64,000 bases of DNA, from the NCBI RefSeq assembly GCF_023130475.1, contig NZ_JAKHEX010000001.1:1-64000 (forward strand), read 5' to 3'. Origin of the DNA: Aciditerrimonas ferrireducens. GTDB taxonomy: Bacteria; Actinomycetota; Acidimicrobiia; Acidimicrobiales; UBA8190. Below are positions 28,019-37,726 of the stretch, one piece after another. The notes under the pieces are model-generated. The model was not told where the DNA came from. It worked only from the letters and a program-made list of their open reading frames with translations, and did no database searches. Position numbers and translations under genes: made by a program. The first letter of the stretch is position 1. Each line of letters starts with the position of its first letter.

Positions 28019-29275
28019 GTGGACTTCGTCACCGGGCTCCGCTGCCGGGAGTGCGGCCGGAGCTACCCCGCAGAGGCCCTGCACGTCTGCGACTTCTGCT
28101 TCGGGCCCCTGGAGGTGGCCTACGACTACGAGCGCCTCGCCGCGGCGGTGAGCAAGGAGGCCATCGCCGCCGGGCCGGCCTCCATGTGGCGCTACCGGCC
28201 CCTCCTCCCGGTCGACGACCCGAACCCCATCGACCTGGGGGCCGGCTGGACGCCCCTGGTGCGGGCCGACCGGCTGGCCGCCGAGCTGGGCCTGCGGGAG
28301 CTGTGGATCAAGAACGACACGGCCAACCCGACGGGCTCGTTCAAGGACCGGGTGGTCTCGGTGGCCCTGACCAAGGCCCGCCAGCTGGGCTTCAAGGTGG
28401 CGGCCTGCGCCTCGACCGGCAACCTGGCCAACTCGGTGGCGGCGCATGCCGCCCGGGCGGGCATGGCGTCGGTGGTGTTCATCCCCGAGGACCTCGAGCG
28501 GGCCAAGGTGGTGACCACCGCGGTCTACGGCGGCACGGTGGTGGCCGTCCGGGGCACCTACGACGACGTGAACCGGCTCTGCGCCGAGCTGACCAGCGAG
28601 CGGCCCGACTGGGCGTTCGTGAACGTGAACGTCCGGACCTACTACGCCGAGGGGTCCAAGACCCTGGCCTTCGAGGTGGCCGAGCAGCTCGGCTGGCAGG
28701 CCCCGGACCACGTCGTGGTGCCGGTGGCCTCGGGCAGCCAGCTCACGAAGGTCCGCAAGGGATTCGCCGAGCTCCACCAGGTCGGCCTGCTGCCCGAGCC
28801 GCCCGCCGTGCGGGTCTCGGGGGCCCAGGCGGCAGGCTGCAGCCCGGTGGCCCAGGCCTTCGCCGACGGCACCGACGCCATCCGGCCGGTGCGGCCCCAG
28901 ACCATCGCCAAGTCCCTGGCCATCGGCAACCCGGCGGACGGCTGGTACGCGCTGCGGGCCGTCCGGGAGACCGGGGGGGCCCTGGCCGCGGTGAGCGACG
29001 AGGAGGTCCTCGAGGGCATCCGCCTGCTGGCCCGGACCGAGGGGATCTTCGCCGAGACCGCCGGGGGGGTGACCATCGCCAGCCTGGTCCGGCTGGTCCA
29101 GCAGGGAGTCGTGCGCCCTGACGAGCGGGTGGTCTGCTTCGTGACGGGCCACGGCCTGAAGACCGTGGAGGCCCTGACCGGGGTGGTCGGGCCGACCGCT
29201 ACCATCGCCCCGACCCTGGAGGCCTTCGAGGAGGCCGTCGGGGCCGAGCTCGACGCCGACCGGAGGACCCGATGA
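28019..29275 (+). CDS. thrC: Threonine synthase ThrC
   Basis: PLP enzyme that converts O-phosphohomoserine to threonine. The 418-residue protein has an N-terminal zinc-ribbon-like motif (CREC, CDFC), the PLP lysine in GSFKDRV, the CASTGNLANSVAAHAARAG phosphate-binding loop, ASGSQLTKVRKGF, and EGIFAETAGGVT. The GTG start follows GAGGAGG by 5 nt and sits at the end of the SAM riboswitch, so the gene should be repressed when SAM is high. Phosphohomoserine is a branch point between threonine and methionine, which makes this regulation understandable. The stop overlaps the MoaD-like gene (ATGA). Confidence 0.94.
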   Translation: MDFVTGLRCRECGRSYPAEALHVCDFCFGPLEVAYDYERLAAAVSKEAIAAGPASMWRYRPLLPVDDPNPIDLGAGWTPLVRADRLAAELGLRELWIKNDTANPTGSFKDRVVSVALTKARQLGFKVAACASTGNLANSVAAHAARAGMASVVFIPEDLERAKVVTTAVYGGTVVAVRGTYDDVNRLCAELTSERPDWAFVNVNVRTYYAEGSKTLAFEVAEQLGWQAPDHVVVPVASGSQLTKVRKGFAELHQVGLLPEPPAVRVSGAQAAGCSPVAQAFADGTDAIRPVRPQTIAKSLAIGNPADGWYALRAVRETGGALAAVSDEEVLEGIRLLARTEGIFAETAGGVTIASLVRLVQQGVVRPDERVVCFVTGHGLKTVEALTGVVGPTATIAPTLEAFEEAVGAELDADRRTR

Positions 29276-29547
29276 GCGTGACCGTCCGCATCCCCACCCA
29301 GCTGCGCAGCCTGACCGGCGGTGCCGGCGAGGTCACCGTCGAGGGCAGCACGGTCGGCGAGGCCTTGAAGGCCCTGGACGCCGCCCACCCGGGGATCGGC
29401 GAGCGCCTCTTCGACGAGGCCGGGGAGCTGCGGCGCTTCGTGAACGTGTTCCTGGCCGAGGAGGACGTCCGGTTCCTCCAGGGCCTCCAGACCCCCGTGG
29501 CCGACGGGCAGGTCCTCTCGGTGGTGCCGGCGGTCGCCGGGGGCTGA
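29272..29547 (+). CDS. MoaD/ThiS-family sulfur carrier protein
   Basis: A 91-residue ubiquitin-like protein (VTVRIPTQLRSLTGGAGEVT, FVNVFLAEEDVRF, VADGQVLSVVPAVAGG) with the C-terminal Gly-Gly that becomes a thiocarboxylate. It resembles the actinobacterial CysO-type carriers more than the molybdopterin MoaD, because it ends AVAGG and is coupled to amino-acid genes. CysO donates sulfide for cysteine synthesis with CysM and Mec, neither of which is in the window. Translational coupling with thrC suggests a sulfur amino acid link under the same SAM riboswitch. Confidence 0.85.
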   Translation: MSVTVRIPTQLRSLTGGAGEVTVEGSTVGEALKALDAAHPGIGERLFDEAGELRRFVNVFLAEEDVRFLQGLQTPVADGQVLSVVPAVAGG

Positions 29548-29590
29548 TCGTCCCAGGGTGTTGCGCTCGCGCCCCGAAGGTGGTTTGCTG

Positions 29591-31319
<1,729 letters not shown>

Positions 31320-31364
31320 GCCGACCATCGGGCGGCCCGGGTCTCCGGGCTGGCTGGTTCGACT

Positions 31365-31392
31365 GGAGGGGCGTCCGCGAGGGCGCCCCTCC
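31365..31392 (+). terminator. GC-rich hairpin after groEL
   Basis: GGAGGGGCG pairs with CGCCCCTCC across a short loop, 45 nt after the groEL stop and just before the hemQ -10 box. There is no T run, so intrinsic termination is only probable. Confidence 0.45.
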
Positions 31393-31402
31393 GGCGCGTC
31401 CG

Positions 31403-31408
31403 TAGACT
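31403..31408 (+). promoter_or_regulatory. Leaderless-type -10 box of hemQ
   Basis: TAGACT, 7 nt, then ATG at 31416. Confidence 0.55.
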
Positions 31409-31415
31409 GCCGGGC

Positions 31416-32210
31416 ATGGCAGACGAGACGGCTGCGATCGGCCCGCTGACCCCGGCCGAGGGCCTGGGGGTCCTGCACCTGTTCTGTCGGCTCGGTGCCG
31501 CGGCCGACCCCGACGCCCTCCAGCAGGCCACGGCGGCCCTGGAGGAGGCCGGCGACCAGGTGGTGCCCGTGGCCCTCCTCGGCCACAAGGCCGACCTGGG
31601 CCTCATGGCCATCAGCCGGGACCTCCGGCGGCTCCGCTGGCTCCAGGGCCGGGTCGAGCGGGCCGGCTTCGACGTCCAGGGCTCCTACGTCTCGTTGACC
31701 GAGGTCAGCGAGTACGCGGCCGGGATCCCCGCGGCGATGCGGCAGGCCCGGCTCTATCCCCAGCTGCCCCCGGCCGGCAAGCCGGCGTTCTGCTTCTACC
31801 CCATGTCGAAGCGCCGGGGGGAGTCCCGGAACTGGTACGCCCTGGAGTACGAGGAGCGCCGGGCCCTCATGTACGGCCACGGCCGGGTCGGCCGCCGGTT
31901 CCACGGCCGGGTCCTCCAGCTCATCACCGGTTCGACCGGCCTGGACGACTGGGAGTGGGGGGTGACCCTGTTTGCCGAGCGGCCCGACGACCTGAAGGCC
32001 TGTGTCTACGAGATGCGCTTCGACCCGGCCTCGGCCCACTACGCCGAGTTCGGTCCCTTCTGGACCGGCATGGTGGGCAGCCTGCCCGAGGTGCTGGCCC
32101 TCTGCGCCGGCGAGGGCAGCGTGCCCCTGGACCTGCCGGCGGCCGAGGCCGGGGCGGCCGGGGACGCCACGCTGACCGACCTCCCCGTCGGCTCCCCGCA
32201 GGGCTCGTGA
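31416..32210 (+). CDS. hemQ: Coproheme decarboxylase HemQ (ChdC, chlorite dismutase family)
   Basis: The last enzyme of the coproporphyrin-dependent haem pathway of Gram-positive bacteria, removing two propionates from coproheme. The 264-residue protein shows FCFYPMSKRRGESRNWY, EERRALMYGHGRVGRRFHGR, the QLITGSTGLDDWEWGVTLFA signature with the haem-binding region, and the C-terminal PFWTGMVG. A true chlorite dismutase would carry a distal Arg in a different setting; the YPMSKRR motif is characteristic of the actinobacterial decarboxylase. The stop overlaps larE (GTGA), so hemQ, larE and the NIL gene form one operon. Confidence 0.92.
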   Translation: MADETAAIGPLTPAEGLGVLHLFCRLGAAADPDALQQATAALEEAGDQVVPVALLGHKADLGLMAISRDLRRLRWLQGRVERAGFDVQGSYVSLTEVSEYAAGIPAAMRQARLYPQLPPAGKPAFCFYPMSKRRGESRNWYALEYEERRALMYGHGRVGRRFHGRVLQLITGSTGLDDWEWGVTLFAERPDDLKACVYEMRFDPASAHYAEFGPFWTGMVGSLPEVLALCAGEGSVPLDLPAAEAGAAGDATLTDLPVGSPQGS

Positions 32211-33106
32211 ACCCCCTGGCCGGTCCCGGCCTGCTCGCGACCGGGCAGTCCCCGCGGCACGGCCCCGGCGCCCCGGAGGTCCCGGCGCCGCTCGGGCGAG
32301 CCTGGGCGAACCTCGAGGAAGTGCTCCGGGCCACGGGCCCCTTGGTGGTGGCCCTGAGCGGCGGGGTGGACTCGGCGCTGTTGGCGGTGGCTGCCCGGCA
32401 GGTCCTGGGCCGGGACGCGGTGCTGGCCGCCACCGCGGTCTCCCCGTCCCTGGCCTTCGAGGAGCTCCTCGCCGCCGCCCGCCTGGCCGCCCGCCACGAC
32501 CTGGCCTGGTGCCAGGTGGCGACCTTCGAGCTCGAGGACCCCCGCTACCAGGAGAACCAGGCCGACCGTTGCTACCGCTGCAAGACCGCCCTGCTGCGGG
32601 GCCTCGCACCCCTGGCCCGGGCCCGGGGGGCCACGGTGGCCCTCGGGGTCACTCGGGACGACCTCGGCGACTACCGGCCCGGCCAACAGGCGGCGGCCGA
32701 GCGGGGTGCGCGCTTCCCCCTCTTGGAGGCCGGGTTCCACAAGGCTGAGGTCCGGGCCCTGGCCCGTGCCCTTGACCTGGAGGTCTGGGACAAGCCGGCC
32801 GCTCCCTGCCTGGCCTCCCGCCTGCCCTACGGCACCCCGGTCACCCTGGGGCGCCTGCGGGCCGTCGAGGACGCCGAGCGGGGCCTGCGGCACCTCGGCT
32901 TCCGGGAGGTCCGGGTCCGCCACCACGGGACCCTGGCCCGCCTCGAGCTCCCCGAGGCCGACCTGCCCCGGGCCCTGGCCGAGCGGGCCGCGGTGGTGGC
33001 CGCGGTGCAGGCCGCCGGGTTCCGGGACGTCACCTTGGACCTCCAGGGCCTGCGGTCGGGCAACCTGAACGCGGCCCTCCGCCTCGAGGGGAGGGGCGGC
33101 CGGTGA
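32207..33106 (+). CDS. larE: Sulfur transferase LarE of nickel-pincer nucleotide synthesis
   Basis: LarE thiolates the two carboxylates of the pyridinium dinucleotide-derived precursor made by LarB. The 299-residue PP-loop ATPase has the pyrophosphate motif LSGGVDSALLA, the DRCYRCK segment, GVTRDDLGDYRPG and PCLASRLPYG. Its Cys in PCLASR corresponds to the sacrificial Cys176 of Lactobacillus LarE, so the protein may give up its own sulfur. The two Cys in DRCYRCK raise the alternative of a Fe-S-dependent LarE, which needs a third suitably placed Cys. larB and larC lie about 8 kb downstream. The start is the GTG overlapping hemQ. Confidence 0.9.
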   Translation: MNPLAGPGLLATGQSPRHGPGAPEVPAPLGRAWANLEEVLRATGPLVVALSGGVDSALLAVAARQVLGRDAVLAATAVSPSLAFEELLAAARLAARHDLAWCQVATFELEDPRYQENQADRCYRCKTALLRGLAPLARARGATVALGVTRDDLGDYRPGQQAAAERGARFPLLEAGFHKAEVRALARALDLEVWDKPAAPCLASRLPYGTPVTLGRLRAVEDAERGLRHLGFREVRVRHHGTLARLELPEADLPRALAERAAVVAAVQAAGFRDVTLDLQGLRSGNLNAALRLEGRGGR

Positions 33107-33342
33107 TCGTGCTCCGCCTTCGCCTCACCTTCCCCGAGGAGCTGGTCCGCCAGCCCATCGTGGCCCTCTTGGCCCGGGACCACGGGGTCCTGGCCAACAT
33201 CCGGCGAGCCAACGTCGACGAGCACGAGGGCTGGATCGTCTGCGAGCTCTCCGGCGAGCCGGCCGACCTGGAGGCCGCCGTGGCCTGGCTGAAGGACCAG
33301 GGGGTGCGGGTCGACCCGCTCGGCGACCTGGTCGAGAGCTAG
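33103..33342 (+). CDS. NIL-domain protein (79 aa)
   Basis: A small ferredoxin-fold ligand-binding domain like the C-terminus of the methionine ABC transporter ATPase MetN: VLRLRLTFPEELVRQPIVAL, then GVLANIRRANVDEHEGW and CELSGEPADLEAAVAWLKDQGV. It is translationally coupled to larE (GTGA). Stand-alone NIL proteins occur in actinobacteria without a known function; here it might sense methionine or a sulfur compound, or serve LarE. It shares the stop tetranucleotide CTAG with the converging NUDIX gene. Confidence 0.8.
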   Translation: MIVLRLRLTFPEELVRQPIVALLARDHGVLANIRRANVDEHEGWIVCELSGEPADLEAAVAWLKDQGVRVDPLGDLVES

Positions 33343-34154
33343 CCGGGGGAACCTGGCCGCCCGGGCCCCGAGCCCGCCTCCGCCTCGGGGTCGCCCCGCC
33401 AGATCGGCCGTCGGGGCCGGTCGAAGAGGACCTCGACCGGTTCCCCCCGCAGGGCCCGGAAGACGTGGGGCCCCCAGCGTTCGGCCCCGGCCAGGGGCGA
33501 GGGCAGCCGGTCGGGGCTGAACCAGCCCAGGTCGGCGACCTCCAGGGGGTGGGGCCGCAGCTCGCCCCCGACGGCCCGGCAGTGGAAGACCAGGGAGTAG
33601 AAGGCCATGCGGGTGAACCCCAGCCGGAGCCCGTCGAGCAGGGCGATGAGGCGGAGTGGCTCGACCTCGATGCCGGTCTCCTCCAGGACCTCCTTCACGA
33701 CCACCTCGGCAGGGGAGTAGCCCACGTCGCACCAGCCGGTCGGGTAGAGCCAGACACCCGAGTCGGCCCGCTTGATGAGCAGCAGCTCGCCCCGCTCGTT
33801 GCCCACCGCGGCCCCCACGGCCACCTTCGGGGTGACGTAGCCCGGGATGCCCTCGCCGACCGAGTCCAGCCACTCCTCGACCACGCCCTCGGCGTCCTCG
33901 GCCCCCGCGGCCCCGGTCTCGGCCGCCACCCGGATGTCGGCGGCGACCCGCAGGACCTCCTCGAAGCGTTCCCGCTCGTAGAGGCTCCGGGTGAACCCCA
34001 GCCCGGTGCGGGCGATCCCGGCGAGGGTCTGGCTCCAGCGCAAGAGCTGGCGGGTGCTGACCGGGGGCCGCCCGTCGGGCTCGGCGGGCACCCGGGCTGG
34101 CCGGCCCTCCTCCGGCTCGGCCGCCCCAGCCGGCAGGCCACCTGGCTGGTCCAC
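33339..34154 (-). CDS. NUDIX hydrolase with helical N-terminal domain
   Basis: The 271-residue product has an N-terminal domain of about 110 residues (LLRWSQTLAGIARTGLGF) seen in NUDIX_hydro_N-type proteins, then the NUDIX fold. The catalytic box reads GWCDVGYSPAEVVVKEVLEETGI in the usual alignment (positions about 149-171; KEVLEETGI is the REUXEEXGU part). Its first Glu is Tyr and the Arg is Lys, a variation I recall from actinobacterial homologues. The core EE pair is kept, so metal binding is likely. Substrate unknown. The GTG start is 6 nt after TAGCGT. Confidence 0.85.
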   Translation of the reverse strand: MDQPGGLPAGAAEPEEGRPARVPAEPDGRPPVSTRQLLRWSQTLAGIARTGLGFTRSLYERERFEEVLRVAADIRVAAETGAAGAEDAEGVVEEWLDSVGEGIPGYVTPKVAVGAAVGNERGELLLIKRADSGVWLYPTGWCDVGYSPAEVVVKEVLEETGIEVEPLRLIALLDGLRLGFTRMAFYSLVFHCRAVGGELRPHPLEVADLGWFSPDRLPSPLAGAERWGPHVFRALRGEPVEVLFDRPRRPIWRGDPEAEAGSGPGRPGSPG

Positions 34155-34160
34155 GACCCG

Positions 34161-34166
34161 ACGCTA
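34161..34166 (-). promoter_or_regulatory. Leaderless-type -10 box of the NUDIX gene
   Basis: TAGCGT on the minus strand, 6 nt from the GTG. Confidence 0.55.
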
Positions 34167-34201
34167 CCGTACCGATCGGTCCGCTGAGCCAGAATGGGAC
34201 G

Positions 34202-34399
34202 ATGGCCGTGCTCGCCGACTGTCGGCACTACGTCATGCAGACCACCGGGCGGGGCGAGAAGCTGGAGCGGTGCCGGGTGGAGGCCAACGGGCAGCTGCCG
34301 TTCAGCTGCCCGGAGGGCTGCCTCTTCTACGAGCCCCGTCGGGTCTCCCAGGCCGGCTGGCACGTGGCTCCCCAACCGGAGGATCCGGGGCAGGACTGA
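34202..34399 (+). CDS. Small Cys-containing protein of unknown function (65 aa)
   Basis: MAVLADCRHYVMQTTGRGEK, then ERCRVEANGQLPFSCPEGC and LFYEPR. Four Cys are arranged as C-x16-C and C-x3-C, which could bind a metal or form disulphides. I believe similar short proteins occur in other actinobacteria but know no function. The ATG lies 6 nt after a CAGAAT -10-like hexamer. Its last 98 nt overlap the end of the patatin gene on the other strand. Confidence 0.65.
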   Translation: MAVLADCRHYVMQTTGRGEKLERCRVEANGQLPFSCPEGCLFYEPRRVSQAGWHVAPQPEDPGQD

Positions 34400-35381
34400 G
34401 CAGCGCCGGGGGCGAGAGCGGTGGCGCCGGCCCCACCCCGCCGGCCTCCCAGAAGTCCAGCAGGGCCTCTGCGTTCCGCCGGCCGACGGCCAGGAGCTCC
34501 TCGGTGTGGGAGAAGTCGTCGTAGCGAGCCGGCGGCTGGAGGTCGACGGTGCAGAGCAGCAGCTCGACCTCGGGCGGGACCAGCTCCAGCTCCCGCAGGA
34601 ACCGGGCGTGGACGGCGATGAAGAACCCGGTGAGCACGGCGTCGACCGGCCGGCGCAGCGACGGCGGGCCGAACTCCATGGGGCCACAGAGCAGCACGAC
34701 GATCCGCCGGCAGCCGTCGGCCACCGCCCGGCCGATCGGGACGTTGTCCACCACGCCCCCGTCCACCAGGGGCTCGCCGTCGATGGTCACCGGGGGCAGC
34801 AGGGCCGGGATGGCCGCCGAGGCCAGCAAGGCCTCCACGGCCGGGCCCCGCTCCAGCCAGCGGGCCTGGCCGTCTCGCAGCGAGGTGGCCACCACGGCCA
34901 GCGGGACCGTGGCGTCCTCCAGGCGCCGGAAGACCAGGGCGCTGTCGATCACCCGCCGCAGCCCCTCGTTGCCGTGCACCGCCGCCCGGGCCTGGAAGAA
35001 CCGCAGGGGGGCCGGCACCCGGCCGGGCGGGAAGACGTCCTCCCCCCGCAGCTCCCGCCAGACCGCCTCCAGCTGGGCCATCCCCGTGGCGGTCGGCAGC
35101 CCGGCGTAGCCGGCGCCGTTGATGGCCCCGACCGAGGCCCCGTAGACGCGGTCGGCCCGGATCCCCCGGGCCACGAGGGCCTGGAGCATGCCCACCTGCA
35201 CCGCCCCCCGGGCCCCGCCGCCGGCCAGCACGAAGGCCGTCGAGGCCCGCCCGGGCCGCAGGCCACTGAAGCGCCGCCGGCTCGGCAGGACCAGGCCTGG
35301 TCGCTGGGTGGCGGCCAGGAGCCCCGGACGCCGGGTCCCGGCGGCCGCCCCCCCCTCGGGCTCGTCTCGCCGGGCCGGCAC
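34302..35381 (-). CDS. Patatin-like phospholipase
   Basis: A 359-residue serine hydrolase of the patatin/RssA type. It shows the oxyanion glycine loop FVLAGGGARGAVQVG, the nucleophile elbow GASVGAING with Ser in G-x-S-x-G, and the catalytic Asp in VDGGVVDN. Ser-Asp dyad enzymes of this type cleave acyl chains from phospholipids or neutral lipids. GTG at 35381 is preferred to an upstream start because it follows the stop of the previous gene by 10 nt and has GAAGGG in front. The last 40 residues are Pro-rich and run antisense into the 65-aa gene. Confidence 0.85.
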   Translation of the reverse strand: MPARRDEPEGGAAAGTRRPGLLAATQRPGLVLPSRRRFSGLRPGRASTAFVLAGGGARGAVQVGMLQALVARGIRADRVYGASVGAINGAGYAGLPTATGMAQLEAVWRELRGEDVFPPGRVPAPLRFFQARAAVHGNEGLRRVIDSALVFRRLEDATVPLAVVATSLRDGQARWLERGPAVEALLASAAIPALLPPVTIDGEPLVDGGVVDNVPIGRAVADGCRRIVVLLCGPMEFGPPSLRRPVDAVLTGFFIAVHARFLRELELVPPEVELLLCTVDLQPPARYDDFSHTEELLAVGRRNAEALLDFWEAGGVGPAPPLSPPALLSPAPDPPVGEPRASRPGRPDGARRRGSPPGS

Positions 35382-35391
35382 GCCGTGCCCT

Positions 35392-35709
35392 TCAGCGTCG
35401 GCGCTTCGATCCCGAACCACCGCCACCACCACGGCGCCGTCCCCCTTGGCTCCGGGACCCGCTCGGCCGGGACCCTCGGGATGGCGAGCTGCCGCTCGGT
35501 CGGTGCGCCGCCACGGCCCGCTGCGGGCGGGGGCGGGCGAGCTCCTGGGCCTCTGGGCGAGCCTCCGCCCGGTCCTGCTGTCGCGTCTCCTCGACGAACC
35601 GGGCTCGGGCCGCCCGGTCCCGGCGGACCGCGCCCCGGACGATCAGGACGCTGGCCAGCACGATGGCCACCACGAAGACGCCGAAGACCGCGTCGAACAG
35701 GGCGCTCAC
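35392..35709 (-). CDS. Single-pass membrane protein with basic tail (105 aa)
   Basis: No known family. It begins at GTG with a hydrophobic helix (ALFDAVFGVFVVAIVLASVL in its core, residues about 3-24), then a charged helix RGAVRRDRAARARFVEET, and a long Arg/Ser/Gly/Pro-rich tail that is probably disordered. The layout resembles small membrane-anchored actinobacterial proteins. It stands directly before the patatin gene on the same strand. Evidence is the coding-like pattern and spacing only. Confidence 0.5.
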   Translation of the reverse strand: MSALFDAVFGVFVVAIVLASVLIVRGAVRRDRAARARFVEETRQQDRAEARPEAQELARPRPQRAVAAHRPSGSSPSRGSRPSGSRSQGGRRRGGGGGSGSKRRR

Positions 35710-35906
35710 CGGCCCGGACCCCACCCTGGCGCCCGCCGGGTCGCCGCCCGCCGCCTCGGCGGTCCCGGCCAGCGTCCGCTCGACGAACCCACCCCGCCAG
35801 GGTACTGCGGCCCCCAGGGCCGACCCTTGGGGCTGGCCCAAGGGGCCGACCCTGCGGCTGGCCTTGGAGCGAGCTGCTGTCACAGCCGCCGGGCACCATG
35901 CGGTCC

Positions 35907-36779
35907 ATGGCGCACCCCGAGAGCCATCCACGCCGACGGCACGACGCTCGGACCCCTGGCGAGCCGGCGGGGACCCGCTGGTCCGACCTGGGGCACGGTC
36001 CCGAGGACCTGGCTCGCCTCCTGAGGGGTGGGTCGGGTCGCCGGCCGCTGGTCGACCGGTCCTGGACCCTCGGGCTCCGGGAGCGGCTGGAGGACGTGGT
36101 GGCGACCGAGGCTTTCCCAGGGGTCGGCGACCCGAGGGGGCCATGGGTGCTGGCCGGGGAACGCGCCCCGCTCGATGCCCTGCTGGGGGTGCTCTGGCGG
36201 CAGTGGGTCGTGGCCGGCCCGCCGGCCGATCCCTGGGAGGAGGGCCTGGCGGGGCTGGTCGCCAGCGGCGAGGGGCGGGCGGCCGAGACGCTCCGGGCGC
36301 TGCGGGGCGGGGCAGCGGCCCGGGCGCGAGCCGCGGTGGCGGCCTCGGCGGCGACGCTGGCCCGGCTCGGCACCGTGGATCCCCGGTGGGACCCCCATCC
36401 GGGGGAGCGGCTGGTGGGGGCACTGGGCGGTGGGCGGGTGCTGGTGGTGAGCGAGATCGACCTCGGGCTGGGCCGGCCGGCGCGGACCCGGGCGAGCCGC
36501 TGCCTGGTGACGGTCGGGGCCTTTGGGCCGACGGCCCAGGCGGCTCGGTCGCTCCGGCGCGCTGCGCTCCTCGAGGCGCTGCGGAGCGGGGCGGCACCGT
36601 TCCAGGTCGTGGGGATCGCCCTGGCGAGCCGGGAGGCGTGGGCGTGGCCGGTCGACCGGGTCCTGCTCGGGCGGGCCCTCGCCGAGCTCGTCGCGGAGCT
36701 CAGGGCCCGACGGCGCCGGCTGGCCCGGCTCGGGGGCCCAGCGGCGGTGGGGGAGGTGGCATGGACGCGGGCCGCCTGA
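35907..36779 (+). CDS. Unknown protein resembling a degenerate PD-(D/E)XK nuclease
   Basis: About 290 residues, start at ATG 35907 (or 35898). The C-terminal part (VLVVSEIDLGLGRP, then CLVTVGAFGPTAQAARSL and RRAALLEALRSGAAPFQVVG) follows the pattern of actinobacterial proteins in which a strand with D-x-K and the helix 'RFYALLETLRTG-PPF' form a RecB-like nuclease core. Here the Lys-bearing strand reads VTVGAF, so the catalytic Lys is absent. I infer a dead or diverged fold. The downstream gene overlaps it by 19 nt, so the two probably work together. Confidence 0.6.
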   Translation: MAHPESHPRRRHDARTPGEPAGTRWSDLGHGPEDLARLLRGGSGRRPLVDRSWTLGLRERLEDVVATEAFPGVGDPRGPWVLAGERAPLDALLGVLWRQWVVAGPPADPWEEGLAGLVASGEGRAAETLRALRGGAAARARAAVAASAATLARLGTVDPRWDPHPGERLVGALGGGRVLVVSEIDLGLGRPARTRASRCLVTVGAFGPTAQAARSLRRAALLEALRSGAAPFQVVGIALASREAWAWPVDRVLLGRALAELVAELRARRRRLARLGGPAAVGEVAWTRAA

Positions 36780-37699
36780 CGGTCCTGCCGAGGGTGCCGG
36801 TGGAGGCGGACGGGCCGAGCCGCCTGACCCGGCTGCTGCTCGGCCCCTACGGGCGAGCCGACCTGGGCCCGAGCACCCGGGTCGCGGTCGAGGCAGCCCT
36901 GTGGGAGGCGATCGACCCGGTCCTCGCCGGCCGGTCCGCCACCTGGCGCCACCCCGGGGGCAGCGGCTCGGGCCCCGCGCTCCAGGGCGACGCCAGCTGG
37001 CTCGCCGGGGGCGCGTCGGGCGGGCGCCAGGGGTCCCCCGGGGGTCGTGGTCTTCGCCAGCCGATCGCTCGGGAGGCCCTGGCGGCGTTGGTCGAGGGCA
37101 CGTGGGCCAGCCCGCTCGAGGCGGTCCGGGTGGTGGCGGCGCGGGCCGCGGCTCAGGCGGGCGAGGACCCCGAGGGCAGCCCGTGGTGGGCGGGCTGGCT
37201 GCGTCGAGCCGCCCCGGGTGAGGCGGCAGCGGCCCTGGCGGCGGCCACGACCTGGACCAGCACCCTGTGGGAGGGGATCCGGTGGGACGAACTGGCCGGG
37301 CGGGTCCGCGTCGTGACCCGGGGGCAGCGCTGGCGGGGGCAGGGGCCGGTGAGCCTGACCCTGCGGGCCCGTGCCGACCTGCGGGTGCAGGGCGAGGGGG
37401 GCGTGGGCCTGCTCGTGGCCCAGCCCGGGGCAGCCCCCGAGGCCTGGGCGACACGGCTGGGGGCCCCGGCGCTGGTGGCGGCCTTGGCCGGCGAGCCAGG
37501 GGACGTCCCGGCTTGGGTCGTGGGCTGGTGGCCGGAGGCCGGGCAGCTCCGGGTGGTGACGGTGGACGAGGCGCAGCTGGTGGCCTGCGCCCGCGCCGTG
37601 GGCCAGGGGGTGGCTCGGCTGCTGACCGAGACGGACCGGGCGACGAGCGGGCACCGCCGGGTGGGTCGAGGGGCTCGGGGAGGCGCCCCCGGGTGCTGA
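36761..37699 (+). CDS. Unknown protein, partner of the preceding gene (312 aa)
   Basis: Not recognised. The ATG is preceded by GGGAGG and lies within the end of the previous gene. The N-terminal two thirds are helical and Ala-rich with conserved-looking Trp positions (STLWEGIRWDELAGRVRVV). The C-terminal third (LTLRARADLRVQGEGGVGLL, then APALVAALAGEPGD and VVGWWPEAGQLRVVTVDEAQ) alternates strands and helices like a RecB-type nuclease core, again without a visible D...ExK set. No signal peptide. The two genes look like a diverged tandem pair. Confidence 0.55.
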   Translation: MDAGRLTVLPRVPVEADGPSRLTRLLLGPYGRADLGPSTRVAVEAALWEAIDPVLAGRSATWRHPGGSGSGPALQGDASWLAGGASGGRQGSPGGRGLRQPIAREALAALVEGTWASPLEAVRVVAARAAAQAGEDPEGSPWWAGWLRRAAPGEAAAALAAATTWTSTLWEGIRWDELAGRVRVVTRGQRWRGQGPVSLTLRARADLRVQGEGGVGLLVAQPGAAPEAWATRLGAPALVAALAGEPGDVPAWVVGWWPEAGQLRVVTVDEAQLVACARAVGQGVARLLTETDRATSGHRRVGRGARGGAPGC

Positions 37700-37726
37700 G
37701 GACACGGTTTGCTACGCTCCGCCGCC

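Noticed and set aside
31416-32210. Chlorite dismutase
   Set aside because: The motif set is that of actinobacterial coproheme decarboxylase, and no perchlorate genes are present.
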